64,000 bases of DNA from Solirubrobacterales bacterium (GCA_035573435.1 DATMZR010000043.1:1-64000), one strand, 5' to 3'; shown: positions 24,205 to 32,952, counted from the stretch's first letter. Made by a program: numbers and translations. Notes: generated by a model not told the origin, from the letters alone.

Positions 24205-25539
24205 TTACAGGCCCCGCATCAGCTGCTGTGGGTCGGGCATCTTGCCCTTGGCGAGCTGGGCCATCACCTTGCGCATCTGCGCGAACTGCTTGGTGAGCTG
24301 GTTCACGGCCTGAACGGTCGTCCCCGAGCCCCGCGCGATCCGTTTCCGCCGGGAGCCATCGATCAGATCCGGCCGCGCCCGCTCTGTGGGCGTCATCGAG
24401 AGGATGATCGCCTCGATCCGGTCGAGCTCGCGCTCGTCCATGTTCACCTGGCGGATCTGCTTCATGGCCTTGCCCATGCCGGGCATCAGCCCGAGCACAT
24501 TCGATAGCGGCCCCATGCGCCGCACCTGGCGCAGCTGGTCCAGGAAGTCCTCGAGCGTGAATTGCTGCTGGCGAATCTTGCGCTCCAGGTCCTCCGCATG
24601 GGTGCCGTCAGAGACCTCCTCGGCCTTCTCGATCAGCGACAGCACGTCTCCCATGCCGAGGATCCGGCTCGCCATTCGCTCCGGATGGAAACGCTCCAGC
24701 TCGTCGAGCTTCTCGCCCACCGAGGCGTAGAGGATCGGCTTGCCCGTCACGGCCTTCACCGATAACGCCGCTCCTCCCCGAGCGTCCCCGTCGAGCTTCG
24801 TCAGCAGCACGCCGTCGAACTCGACCCGCTCGGCGAATGCCTCGGCGACGTTGACCGCGTCCTGCCCGGTCATCGCGTCGAGGACCAGCAGGACGTCGTG
24901 GGGCTTGGTGCGCTTGCGGATGGCCGCCAGCTCCTCCATCAGATCGTCGTCGATGTGCAGGCGTCCCGCCGTGTCGACGATCAGCACGTCATAACCGGCG
25001 GTGCGCGCCTCGCCCAGCGCCCAATCGGCGATCTCCACCGGCTCCCGCTCCGTGCCCTGCTCATAGACCTTGGCGCCCGCTCGCTCGCCGACGGTGAGCA
25101 GCTGCTCGACTGCCGCAGGGCGTTGGGTGTCGCAGGCGACCAGGGCCGCCCGCTTTCCGTCCTTCGCGAGGTGCTTGGCGAGCTTCGCGCAGGCGGTGGT
25201 CTTGCCCGAGCCCTGAAGTCCCGCCATCAGGATCACGGTCGGGCCGGAGCTCGCGAGGGCGAGATCGCGGCTGGCGCCCCCCATCAGCGCCGCGAGCTCC
25301 TCGTTCACGATCTTCACCACCTGCTGGCCGGGGTTGAGGCTGTCCAACACGCCGGCGCCCAGGCAGCGCTCCTTGACCTGGGAAGTGAACTGCTTGACGA
25401 CCTTGAAGTTGACGTCGGCCTCGAGCAGCGCGAGGCGGATCTCGCGCATGGCCCGGTCGACGTCCGACTCTGTCAGCTTGCCTCGCGAGCGTACGCCGGA
25501 CAGGGTCTCCTGGAGCCGGTCGGACAGCTGATCGAACAT
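24205..25539 (-). CDS. ffh: signal recognition particle protein Ffh
   Basis: SRP54 GTPase that binds signal peptides and 4.5S RNA for co-translational targeting. N domain, G domain with P-loop GLQGSGKTT (107-115), and a Met-rich M domain (GLMPGMGKAMKQIRQ, RKRIARGSGTTVQ). Length 444 is normal. TAAGCT at 25546-25551 lies 6 nt before the ATG, suggesting a leaderless transcript. Its receptor ftsY lies upstream. Confidence 0.96.
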   Translation of the reverse strand: MFDQLSDRLQETLSGVRSRGKLTESDVDRAMREIRLALLEADVNFKVVKQFTSQVKERCLGAGVLDSLNPGQQVVKIVNEELAALMGGASRDLALASSGPTVILMAGLQGSGKTTACAKLAKHLAKDGKRAALVACDTQRPAAVEQLLTVGERAGAKVYEQGTEREPVEIADWALGEARTAGYDVLIVDTAGRLHIDDDLMEELAAIRKRTKPHDVLLVLDAMTGQDAVNVAEAFAERVEFDGVLLTKLDGDARGGAALSVKAVTGKPILYASVGEKLDELERFHPERMASRILGMGDVLSLIEKAEEVSDGTHAEDLERKIRQQQFTLEDFLDQLRQVRRMGPLSNVLGLMPGMGKAMKQIRQVNMDERELDRIEAIILSMTPTERARPDLIDGSRRKRIARGSGTTVQAVNQLTKQFAQMRKVMAQLAKGKMPDPQQLMRGL

Positions 25540-25571
25540 GAAGTCAGCTTACGGGGCCGGCCCGTCCGCCA

Positions 25572-26483
25572 TCACTCGTCGAGCAGGGCGGCGGCGAACT
25601 CGCGGGCGTCGAAGGGCCGCAGGTCCTCCAGTCCCTCGCCGATCCCAATCAGCTTCACCGGCAGCCCCAGCTCGGAGGCGATCGCCAGGGCGATGCCGCC
25701 CTTGGCAGTGCCGTCGAGCTTGGTCAACACGACGCCGGTCAGATCGACTGCCTCGGCGAACGCCTGAGCCTGTCGCAGGCCGTTCTGGCCGGTGGTGGCG
25801 TCGATCACGATCAAGCATTCGTGAGGGGCACCCTCGAGCCGCTTCCCGGCCACACGGCGTACCTTGGCCAGCTCGGCCATCAGGTTCGCGTGCGTGTGTA
25901 GACGGCCGGCTGTGTCGGCGATGACCACGTCGGTGCCCCGCGACTGGGCCGCAGCGATGGCATCGAAGAGGACGGCGCCGGGATCGCCACCTTCCGACCC
26001 ACGGATGATCTCGGCGCCGGCGCGCCCGGCCCAGGCTTCGAGCTGCTCGATCGCGGCGGCGCGGTACGTGTCGGCGGCAGCGACGATGACCGACAGGCCG
26101 CGCTCGTTTCGCAGCTGCCACGCGAGCTTGCCGATGGTGGTCGTCTTGCCGGTGCCGTTGACGCCCACCACCATCACGACCGCGGGGCGGCTCGTCAGAT
26201 CGATCCCGGAGTCCCCGGTGCCGGCCGCCTCGGCGAGCAACTCGATCAGCCGCGCGCGCACCGCGTGGGCATCCTCGGCGCCGCCTGCATCGACCTCAGC
26301 CTCCAGCTGCCCCACAACCTCAGCGGTGGTCCGGGCACCAACGTCGGCGAGGATCAGGGCCTCCTCGATCCGCTCCCAGGTCTCCTCGTCGAGCCGCTCG
26401 AAAAGGCTCGAGCTGAGCTCCGCCTGCAGGGCCTTGCGGCTCTTGGAAAGGCTCTCTCGGAGACGGCGCCAGGAGGTGGCCAT
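25572..26483 (-). CDS. ftsY: signal recognition particle receptor FtsY
   Basis: Membrane-associated SRP GTPase that partners Ffh. The protein is 303 residues: an NG domain with P-loop GVNGTGKTT (107-115), DTYRAAAIEQLE and TKLDGTAKGG. The acidic A domain found in E. coli is absent, as in many actinobacteria, so membrane contact probably relies on the N-terminal helix (MATSWRRLRESLSKSRKAL). It lies between the SMC-like gene and ffh. Confidence 0.95.
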   Translation of the reverse strand: MATSWRRLRESLSKSRKALQAELSSSLFERLDEETWERIEEALILADVGARTTAEVVGQLEAEVDAGGAEDAHAVRARLIELLAEAAGTGDSGIDLTSRPAVVMVVGVNGTGKTTTIGKLAWQLRNERGLSVIVAAADTYRAAAIEQLEAWAGRAGAEIIRGSEGGDPGAVLFDAIAAAQSRGTDVVIADTAGRLHTHANLMAELAKVRRVAGKRLEGAPHECLIVIDATTGQNGLRQAQAFAEAVDLTGVVLTKLDGTAKGGIALAIASELGLPVKLIGIGEGLEDLRPFDAREFAAALLDE

Positions 26484-26503
26484 GGCGCGCCACCTTAATC
26501 GCG

Positions 26504-28954
26504 TCAGGCGGCCTCGGCGGCCTCGTCTGCGGAGCCTTCCTCCTCCTCCGAGTGCGAAAGGCGGCGCGAGATCACCTTGGTGGCGCCGCCGCTTCCCATG
26601 CTGACCCCGTAGAGCACGTCGGCGGCGTCCATGGTCCGCTTCTGATGGGTGACGATCACGAATTGGGCCCGGCCCGAGAAGCGCCGCACGAGCTGCAGGA
26701 AGCGGTCGATGTTCGCGTCGTCGAGCGCCGCCTCTACCTCGTCGAGGATGTAGAAGGGCGACGGACGGGCGAGAAAGACGGCGAACACGAACGCGAGCGC
26801 GACCAGCGCCTTCTCACCGCCGGAGAGCAGCGATAGGCGGCGGGTGGCCTTGCCGGCGGGGGTGACCTCGATCTCTACACCACTTCCGGCGGAATCCTCC
26901 GCTGCCGCGTCCGGTTCGGCCGGGTTTTTGGCGGGATGTCCACCTTCCGCTCCGGGCTCGCCACCCTCAGCGTTGCCACCCTCGGCATCGCCACCCTCAG
27001 CGTTGTCGTCGTCCGCCTCTCCGCCGAGGACCAGGCGGGGGCCGTGCTCGCCGACCAGACGCAGGCGGCCGCGACCCCCCGGGAAGAGATGCGCGATCAG
27101 CTCCTCGAAGTTTCGCTCGGTCGCCTCGAACGTCTCCTCGAAGGCGACCCGGATCTTGCGGTCCGTGTCGCGGATCAGGCCCTGGAGCTCCGCCAGGGCG
27201 GCCTCGAGGTCCTGCCGTTGCTCCTCGAGCTCTTCGACGTGAGCGAGGGCATCGGCGTACTCCTGCTCGGCGAGCGGGTTCACCGGGCCAAGCGCTTCGC
27301 GGCGGCGCGCGAGCCGCTCGAGCTTTTGCTCGAGGAGATCGCGTTCCTCGGCGCTGAGCGCCTCGCCGGCGGGCTCGATCTCGCGACCCAGGCGGGAGGC
27401 GATCCGCTCCAACTCCGTCACCGCTTCGTCGCGCCGATCGCGAAGGTGCGTCGCCCGGACCTCGGCGCCGGTCACCGAGTCGCCCATCGCGTGCAGTCTT
27501 GCCTGAAGCCCCGCCTCCTCCTCCGAGCAGGCCCGCAGCTGCGCGGTCACGTCGTCGGTGTCGTGCTGGTCGAGCATTCGGCTCTCCAGCCGAGCGGCGC
27601 GCTCGCCCACCGCCGCGCGGGCCTCCGCCGTCGCCGCCAGCATCTCGTCCAGCTCCTTCATGATCCCTGCCGCCGCCCGGACGCGGCTCTCCAGCGAGTC
27701 CTGGCGACGCCGGCCCAGCAGCTCCTCCAGCCGCCGGGCGCCGAGCGCGGCGCGCTCCGATGCCTCACGAATCCGCGCGACCTCGGTCGCTCGCGCGTTC
27801 CCGCTGTCTGCCTCTCGAGCGCGGTCCAGGGCCTCGCCGGCCGCCGCGAGCGCGGAGGCGATCCGATGCAGTCCGGAGCCCACGGGATCCTCGCCCTCAT
27901 CGGCAGCGCCCGCGGGCGCCTCCTCGGCCAGCGCGCCCAGAGCCGCCCGCATGCGCTCCAGATCCTCACCGAGCTCGCTGCGCCGCACCGACAGTGCCTC
28001 AGCGCGGACGCTGAGGCGCTCGTGGGCAGCTCGCAGGGCCGTCAACCGGCCCCATACTTCGGTCCGCTCGCGATCGCGCCGGGCAAGGCGCTCCTCGATC
28101 TCGGTTCGGCGCCGGTTCACCTTCGACTGTTCGTCCTCGATGCGCCGCCGGGTCTCACGGGCCTCGGCGGCTTCGCGCTCGGCGTCGCCGAGCTCGCTCG
28201 AGTGCGCTCGGAGCTCCTCCGCGACCAGCCTGCCGCGCAACTCAGCAGACTCGCGTTCCAAGCGGGCGTGGATGTCCGCCGCCTGGGCCTGGCGTTTGAG
28301 AGGCCGCAGCCGGCTGCGAGCCTCGCGCTCGACGTCGAGCGCCCGGTCGAGGTTCTCCTGCGTGCGCTCGAGCTTGAGCTGTGCCCGCCGGCGGCGCTTG
28401 CGGTGCTTCCCGAGCCCGGCCGCCTCCTCGACCAGAAGGCGCCGGTCGCGCGGCTTCGAATGGACTATCTCCTCCACCCGCCCCTGACTGATCACCGAGT
28501 GCATCTCGCGGCCGAGGTTCGCATCGGCAAGCACCTCGATCACATCGACGAGCCGGCAGCGGGCCCCGTTCAGCCGGTACTCGCCCTCCCCGCTTCGCTC
28601 CATCCGCCGCCTGATCGAGATCTCCGAGAAGTCGCTGCCAGCCGCAGACCCGGCCGCCTCCGGAGTCGCAGAGGAGGAGGCGGTCGGCTTTGATGAGTTC
28701 TCCAGCACCACCTCGACCTCGGCGTAGCGCCGCGGCGACTGCTGTTCGCCGCCCGCGAAGATCATGTCCTGCATCGTCTGGCCGCGGACCGCGAGCGGGC
28801 TCTGCTCTCCGAGCGCCCAGAGCACGGCGTCGGTGATGTTCGACTTGCCGCAGCCGTTCGGTCCGACGATCACACTGACACCCGGCGAGAACTCAAGCCT
28901 GGTGCGTTCCGCAAAGGACTTGAAGCCCTTGATCGTGATCGAGCTCAGATGCAT
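26504..28954 (-). CDS. smc: SMC-like chromosome segregation ATPase without a recognisable hinge
   Basis: The head halves are classical SMC. The N-terminal half has Walker A GPNGCGKSN (31-39). The C-terminal half has the signature LSGGE (710-714) and Walker B YILDEVEAALDD (735-746). The protein is only 816 residues, against about 1150-1200 for bacterial SMC. Between the heads there are about 450 coiled-coil residues, with a short Gly/Ala-rich break near 345-360 and no 120-residue hinge domain. A Gly/Glu/Asp/Asn-rich insert (about 640-690) lies in the C-terminal head, partly encoded by 15-bp tandem repeats. Gene order (rnc-smc-ftsY) is that of true smc. Confidence 0.88.
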   Translation of the reverse strand: MHLSSITIKGFKSFAERTRLEFSPGVSVIVGPNGCGKSNITDAVLWALGEQSPLAVRGQTMQDMIFAGGEQQSPRRYAEVEVVLENSSKPTASSSATPEAAGSAAGSDFSEISIRRRMERSGEGEYRLNGARCRLVDVIEVLADANLGREMHSVISQGRVEEIVHSKPRDRRLLVEEAAGLGKHRKRRRRAQLKLERTQENLDRALDVEREARSRLRPLKRQAQAADIHARLERESAELRGRLVAEELRAHSSELGDAEREAAEARETRRRIEDEQSKVNRRRTEIEERLARRDRERTEVWGRLTALRAAHERLSVRAEALSVRRSELGEDLERMRAALGALAEEAPAGAADEGEDPVGSGLHRIASALAAAGEALDRAREADSGNARATEVARIREASERAALGARRLEELLGRRRQDSLESRVRAAAGIMKELDEMLAATAEARAAVGERAARLESRMLDQHDTDDVTAQLRACSEEEAGLQARLHAMGDSVTGAEVRATHLRDRRDEAVTELERIASRLGREIEPAGEALSAEERDLLEQKLERLARRREALGPVNPLAEQEYADALAHVEELEEQRQDLEAALAELQGLIRDTDRKIRVAFEETFEATERNFEELIAHLFPGGRGRLRLVGEHGPRLVLGGEADDDNAEGGDAEGGNAEGGEPGAEGGHPAKNPAEPDAAAEDSAGSGVEIEVTPAGKATRRLSLLSGGEKALVALAFVFAVFLARPSPFYILDEVEAALDDANIDRFLQLVRRFSGRAQFVIVTHQKRTMDAADVLYGVSMGSGGATKVISRRLSHSEEEEGSADEAAEAA
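26960..27004. repeat. three 15-bp tandem repeats inside the SMC-like gene
   Basis: Units GCCACCCTCAGCGTT, GCCACCCTCGGCATC and GCCACCCTCAGCGTT are head to tail. On the coding strand they specify NAEGG, DAEGG and NAEGG. Because 15 is divisible by three, copy-number change keeps the frame. Confidence 0.85.
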
Positions 28955-29031
28955 GGAATCGGCTGCGGAGCCCTGGGTAGGCTCGCTGTCGGATCGGACG
29001 GTTTTCTGTTTCGTCGCTGCGGGCCGCCTTC

Positions 29032-29757
29032 CTACTGCCCCTGGCGCTCCAGCGCTTCGGCGGCGGCGGCCTGCTCGGCGGCCTTCTTGCTGCGGCCCTC
29101 TCCCCTTCCGAGCACCTCATCCCCGCGGAGCGCGACCACCTCGAAGCGACGATCGTGAGGAGGGCCCGCCTCTTGGACGACCTCGTAGGTTACGCGGGTG
29201 CCTTCCCTGGCGAGCCGTTCCTGAAGCGCGGACTTGAAGTCGAGCAGGGTCTCCGACGCCAGCTCGATCTGTGGGGTGAAGGCCCCGACCGTGGCCTCGG
29301 CGGTTACCTCGAAGCCATGGTGCAGGTAGCAGGCGCCGATCACCGCCTCGCAGACCGAGGCCAGCGCCCGCTCCGACGCCACGAGCGCCTCTGAGTCGAT
29401 CCCGCCCTCGCGTTCCGGCGGCGCCGCCTCGCGCAGCCGCGCGGGCAGGCCGAGCGTCCTGGCCACCTCGCTGCAGGCTCGCCCGGAGACCGCCTGCCCG
29501 TGAACCTTGGTCAACCTGCCGATGTCCGCGCGCCCGAAGCGCTGGTACAGGTGCTCGGCCACAGCCAGTCCCAGCACGGCGTCCCCGATGAACGCCAGCC
29601 GGCCGTAGGAGTCCGTCCGGTGGTCAACCCACGAGGAGTGTGTGACCGCCCTGCGCCGCAGGTCGTCGGGGAGCGCGTCGATCAGCTCCGCCAGGCGTTC
29701 TGAGCCGACTTCGCGTCGCGGGCCCGTCCGGCGAAGCCTGCGAATCCCCAGGGGCAC
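29032..29757 (-). CDS. rnc: ribonuclease III homologue with a degenerate active site
   Basis: RNase III layout of 241 residues: endonuclease domain (about 20-150) and a C-terminal double-stranded RNA-binding domain (DFKSALQERLAREG and GEGRSKKAAEQAAA). The signature ERLEFLGDAVL reads GRLAFIGDAVL, so the Glu residues equivalent to E. coli E38 and E41 are G52 and A55. The DxxE site reads SVCE, so D114 is S134. Only D59 (D45) and E137 (E117) remain. It may bind but not cut dsRNA. GTG start at 29757, just after the acpP stop. Gene order acpP-rnc-smc is typical. Confidence 0.85.
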   Translation of the reverse strand: MPLGIRRLRRTGPRREVGSERLAELIDALPDDLRRRAVTHSSWVDHRTDSYGRLAFIGDAVLGLAVAEHLYQRFGRADIGRLTKVHGQAVSGRACSEVARTLGLPARLREAAPPEREGGIDSEALVASERALASVCEAVIGACYLHHGFEVTAEATVGAFTPQIELASETLLDFKSALQERLAREGTRVTYEVVQEAGPPHDRRFEVVALRGDEVLGRGEGRSKKAAEQAAAAEALERQGQ

Positions 29758-29768
29758 GAGCGCCTTCG

Positions 29769-30035
29769 CTAGTCGTCGGCGCCGAGCCGCTGGGTGACGA
29801 AGTCCACGGCCTGGCCGACGGTCTCGATCTTGGCCGCCTCCTCCTCGGAGACGCTCACCCCATAGGTGTCCTCGAGCTCCATCACCAACTCGTAGAGGTC
29901 GAGCGAGTCGGCGTCGAGGTCCTCGCGAAAGCGCGTGGTCTCGTCGATCCGCTCCAGCGGGACCTCCAGCTCGATCGACAGGTGCTCGCGGACCTTGGCC
30001 ACGACACCATCCCGGTTCAGCCCGTCGTCGCTCAT
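29769..30035 (-). CDS. acpP: acyl carrier protein
   Basis: Carries acyl chains on a phosphopantetheine arm during fatty acid synthesis. The 88-residue protein has the modification motif DADSLDLYEL with Ser S44 as attachment site, and acidic helices II and III typical of AcpP. The ATG lies in an ATGA overlap with plsX, so the two are coupled. Placement between plsX and rnc is conserved in bacteria. Confidence 0.93.
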   Translation of the reverse strand: MSDDGLNRDGVVAKVREHLSIELEVPLERIDETTRFREDLDADSLDLYELVMELEDTYGVSVSEEEAAKIETVGQAVDFVTQRLGADD

Positions 30036-31048
30036 GCCTCTTTCCTATCACGCCGGGTCATCCCCGCCTGGTCCAGGAGGCCGGCGGTTCGCTCGACAGC
30101 GCCCTGGTTGGACGTGCGTGCCGCGAGCCGCACCGCATTCGCGATGCCGTCGGGCCCGGAGCTCCCGTGGCCGACCACCGCAACGCCCCGGAGGCCGAGC
30201 AGGACCGCGCCGCCCGTCGTGTCCGGATCGAGCCGGCGGCGCAGGCCGGCGAGCGAGGGACGAAGCAGAAAACCGCCCGCCGCGGCCACGGGGCCGGAGC
30301 GCGCCGCAGCGCGCACCGCATCCGCAACGGCCTTCGCCGTTCCCTCGATCGTCTTCAGGACGACGTTGCCGGTGAACCCGTCGGTGACGATCACGTCGGC
30401 CACCCCGGCGAGCAGCTCCCGGCCCTCGAGGTTGCCCCTGAAGTCGAGGCTTGTGGCGCTGGCCAGCCTCGCGTTTGCCTCGACCACCTCGGGCGATCCC
30501 TTGTTGGCCTCCTCGCCCACGGAGAGCAGCGCCACGCGAGGCCCCGCAACCCCGAGCACGGCCTCACTGAAGGCAGCCCCCAGATAGGCGAACTGCACCA
30601 GGTCATGCGCCCTGGCGTCGGCGTTCGCCCCCACGTCGAGCACCAGCGTGGGCGGCCCAGGCCGGCCCGGGACGAGGAGCTGCACAGCGAGCGCGGGGCG
30701 GCGGACGCCGTGGAGACGCCGCAGTGCGAACAGGGCGGCTGTCATCGCCGCCCCGGTGGAGCCGGCGCTCGCCATTGCCTGGGAGCGTCCCTCGGCCACA
30801 TCTCGAGCGGCAAGGACGACCGACGCCCCCGGCCTGGACCGAACCGCGGCCACGGGCTCCTCGTCGTTGGTTATCTCCTCGAGGGCGGGCACCAGCTCCG
30901 CGCCGGCGATCTGCTCGACCGGGGCCAGTGCAGAGGGATCGCCGAACACTCGCAGCCGGATCCCATCCGCCGCGGCGGCTCGCACGCCGGCAACGATTGC
31001 CTCGGGCCCTCGCTCGGCGCCGCGACCGTCGAGGGCGACCGTCGGCAC
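30032..31048 (-). CDS. plsX: phosphate acyltransferase PlsX
   Basis: Converts acyl-ACP to acyl-phosphate for phospholipid synthesis. The 338-residue length matches the family. Conserved segments include MASAGSTGAAMTAALF, LLSVGEEANKG and VIVTDGFTGNVVLKTIEG. GTG start 4 bp after the rpmF stop; the 3' end overlaps acpP by ATGA. Peripheral membrane enzyme. Confidence 0.94.
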   Translation of the reverse strand: MPTVALDGRGAERGPEAIVAGVRAAAADGIRLRVFGDPSALAPVEQIAGAELVPALEEITNDEEPVAAVRSRPGASVVLAARDVAEGRSQAMASAGSTGAAMTAALFALRRLHGVRRPALAVQLLVPGRPGPPTLVLDVGANADARAHDLVQFAYLGAAFSEAVLGVAGPRVALLSVGEEANKGSPEVVEANARLASATSLDFRGNLEGRELLAGVADVIVTDGFTGNVVLKTIEGTAKAVADAVRAAARSGPVAAAGGFLLRPSLAGLRRRLDPDTTGGAVLLGLRGVAVVGHGSSGPDGIANAVRLAARTSNQGAVERTAGLLDQAGMTRRDRKEA

Positions 31049-31052
31049 CGAG

Positions 31053-31271
31053 TTACTCCTCGGCCTCCGTGGTCTGAGTGGGGGCCGCCTCGGCGATCTC
31101 GTGTTCGATCACCTCGCGTCCAGCGTACGTCCCGCATACCGGGCAGACTCGATGCGGCAGGCGGGGGCTATGGCAGCGAGGGCACTCGTTCAGCCGCGGC
31201 GCGCTGACCGAGTGGGTCGCGCGGCGCTTGTCCCGGCGCGTACGGGAGGTCCGTTTCTTCGGGACGGCCAT
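31053..31271 (-). CDS. rpmF: ribosomal protein L32, zinc form
   Basis: 72-residue 50S protein. MAVPKKRTSRTRRDKRRATH is the standard N-terminus, and CPRC plus CPVC form the zinc ribbon. An acidic C-terminal tail of about 15 residues is present. TACCAT at 31283-31288 lies 11 nt before the ATG in a CGCTACCATCCCCGC segment also found upstream of rpmB. Leads the rpmF-plsX-acpP-rnc run. Confidence 0.95.
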   Translation of the reverse strand: MAVPKKRTSRTRRDKRRATHSVSAPRLNECPRCHSPRLPHRVCPVCGTYAGREVIEHEIAEAAPTQTTEAEE

Positions 31272-31380
31272 GCGAAGCGGGGATGGTAGCGGCCGCCCGG
31301 CTCGTCGTAGGCTAGCCTCCCCTACGCCCCTCAAAGGGCGCAGAAGGCACAGCCCAGCCGACCAACCGGAAGGAGCAGCG
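31272..31380. promoter_or_regulatory. divergent promoter region of rpmF and R2lox
   Basis: The segment holds TACCAT (31283-31288) for rpmF. It also holds the palindrome AGGCTAGCCT at about 31311-31320, which offers TAGGCT on one strand and TAGCCT on the other as overlapping -10-like hexamers. A GAAGGAG Shine-Dalgarno sequence lies about 6 nt before the R2lox ATG. Confidence 0.4.
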
Positions 31381-32298
31381 ATGGCCTCGACCCTCCTCGA
31401 CCTCACGCAGCAAGGAGACGTTGCCACGATCTCGGACGAGTCGAAGCTCGACAAGATCAAGCTGCTCACCCCCCAGCAGCTCTACGAGCTCTGGGAGCGC
31501 CAGCAGTGGCTCTCGCAGCAGATCGACTTCGCCCAGGACAAGGACGACTGGGCCGGGCTCACCGACGAGGAGCGGGAGTGGTTCGTCTGGGGAATGTCGG
31601 CGTTCTTCCTCGGGGAGGAGCGGGTGACGACCCAGTTCTCTGGGCTCGTGATGGCCTACGAGGACGAGCAGGAGGAGGCTTTTCTGACCACCCAGCAGGT
31701 CGACGAGGCGCGGCACATGCAGTTCTTCGACCGCTTCTACCGCGAGGTCGTGGGCATGGCCGATGTCGGCATCAGGGAACGTCTGGCGACGGTGCGTGAG
31801 AACGTCAACGACGACTTCGTGCAGCTGTTCGACGGGGCTTTGGTCGACGCGGAGAGGCGATTGATCGCGGACCCGGCCAACGTCGAGGCAAAGGTCGACT
31901 TCATCACCGCCTACCACATGGTGATCGAGGGCACGCTGGCGCTCACCGGCCAGTGGACGATCACCGACTACTGGGAGAAGACCGGCAAGATGCAGGGCTT
32001 TCTGGAGGGCTTCAAGAACGTCGCCCGCGACGAGCATCGCCACGTGGCCTATGGCACCTGGTACCTGAAGCGGGCCTGCGCGGGGAACGAGGCGCTCGCA
32101 AACCGCGTGCGCGCCACGCTCTCCGAGCTCCTTCCGATCGCTAGCGGGGTGCTGGTGCCGCCCGGGCAGGACCCGAACGACTGGGAGCTCCTTGGCTACA
32201 CCTCAGAGCAGGTGAATCAGTTCGCCTACACCGCCCTGGCCCGGCGCCTCAAGGTGATCGGGGTGTCGCTGGTCGCGCCGGAACCCGCGCCCGCCTAG
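31381..32298 (+). CDS. R2-like ligand-binding oxidase (R2lox)
   Basis: Ferritin-like di-metal protein of 305 residues related to ribonucleotide reductase R2. Metal ligands align as E79, E109, H112, E183, E218 and H221. The first ligand is Glu rather than the Asp of class Ia R2. V82 and Y178 sit at the offsets (+3 from the first Glu, -5 from the fourth ligand) of the Val-Tyr ether crosslink known in R2lox. It therefore probably binds Mn/Fe and a long-chain lipid; its physiological substrate is unknown. A strong AAGGAG precedes the ATG. The gene stands opposite to its neighbours between rpmF and yceD, which are usually adjacent. Confidence 0.85.
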   Translation: MASTLLDLTQQGDVATISDESKLDKIKLLTPQQLYELWERQQWLSQQIDFAQDKDDWAGLTDEEREWFVWGMSAFFLGEERVTTQFSGLVMAYEDEQEEAFLTTQQVDEARHMQFFDRFYREVVGMADVGIRERLATVRENVNDDFVQLFDGALVDAERRLIADPANVEAKVDFITAYHMVIEGTLALTGQWTITDYWEKTGKMQGFLEGFKNVARDEHRHVAYGTWYLKRACAGNEALANRVRATLSELLPIASGVLVPPGQDPNDWELLGYTSEQVNQFAYTALARRLKVIGVSLVAPEPAPA

Positions 32299-32335
32299 GT
32301 ATCAATCGGCGACTCCTCGCTCGACACCATCCCCA

Positions 32336-32445
32336 TAACTCCGCTGGGATGCTCCGCTGCGCGTCCGCTCCCGGCGGGCTAGGGCGCCAGCCTGACCCGG
32401 CAGGCCCAACCGCATCTAGCGACTTCGTCGCTAGCCCGAACCGAG
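32336..32445 (-). repeat. dispersed convergent-junction repeat, copy B
   Basis: Minus-strand copy between the R2lox and yceD stop codons. It begins GGGCTAGCGACGAAGTCGC and continues CCTGCCGGGTCAGGCTGGCG and CCCTAGCCCG. The middle differs from copies A and D, but the end GCGGAGTTATG matches copy A. The TAG within GGGCTAGCG is the stop codon of yceD. Confidence 0.75.
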
Positions 32446-32952
32446 CTGGCGGAGTTTTTCCCAGCGGGGGTCGGGGGCCGGATCGTGGCGATGCTCGTCC
32501 GGATCGGCGTCGTTGAGCGAAGCGCCGCACACCGGGCACAGACCCTTGCAGTCGGGCCGGCACACGGGCTGAAGCGGTAGCGCCAGGGCCAGCGCGTCGT
32601 GCGCCCATGAGGCGAGGTCGAGCTGATCGTCCTCGATGTAGGGGCTGCGCAGCTCCTCGTCCTGGGTCCCCTGTTGCCCGACCTCGCGGGCATCGACGTC
32701 CACGGTCACGTCGGCGTCCTCCAGACAGCGCATGCACGGTCCCGAGACGTGGGCGGTGAACCGCATCCGGACCGCGTAGCCGGCGGCCGTCCGCGACAGG
32801 TCGAGGCGGGCGTCCACGGAGTCGCCCGCCGCGGCGTAAGCCTGGCCGCCTAGCTCGAGCCGCCCAGGGTCGGTCACCAGGTCAAGCCGACGTCCTTCGC
32901 CGGACCGCAGCGCGAAACGAGCCAGGTCGATGCTGTGATATGCCGCTGCCAT
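32431..32952 (-). CDS. yceD: YceD/DUF177 family protein
   Basis: A 173-residue protein of the family linked to rRNA or ribosome assembly by its gene neighbours. C73 and C76 (CMRC) plus the C-terminal CRPDCKGLCPVCG suggest two zinc sites, and LDLASWAHDALALALP is the conserved helix. TAAGCT about 10 nt before the ATG may be its -10 element. Its stop codon lies inside repeat copy B. It normally abuts rpmF; here R2lox separates them. Confidence 0.88.
   Translation of the reverse strand: MAAAYHSIDLARFALRSGEGRRLDLVTDPGRLELGGQAYAAAGDSVDARLDLSRTAAGYAVRMRFTAHVSGPCMRCLEDADVTVDVDAREVGQQGTQDEELRSPYIEDDQLDLASWAHDALALALPLQPVCRPDCKGLCPVCGASLNDADPDEHRHDPAPDPRWEKLRQLGSG

Noticed and set aside
26936-28693. 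Long plus-strand open frame inside the SMC-like gene
   Set aside because: Antisense shadow of a coiled-coil gene, with repetitive composition and no motif.
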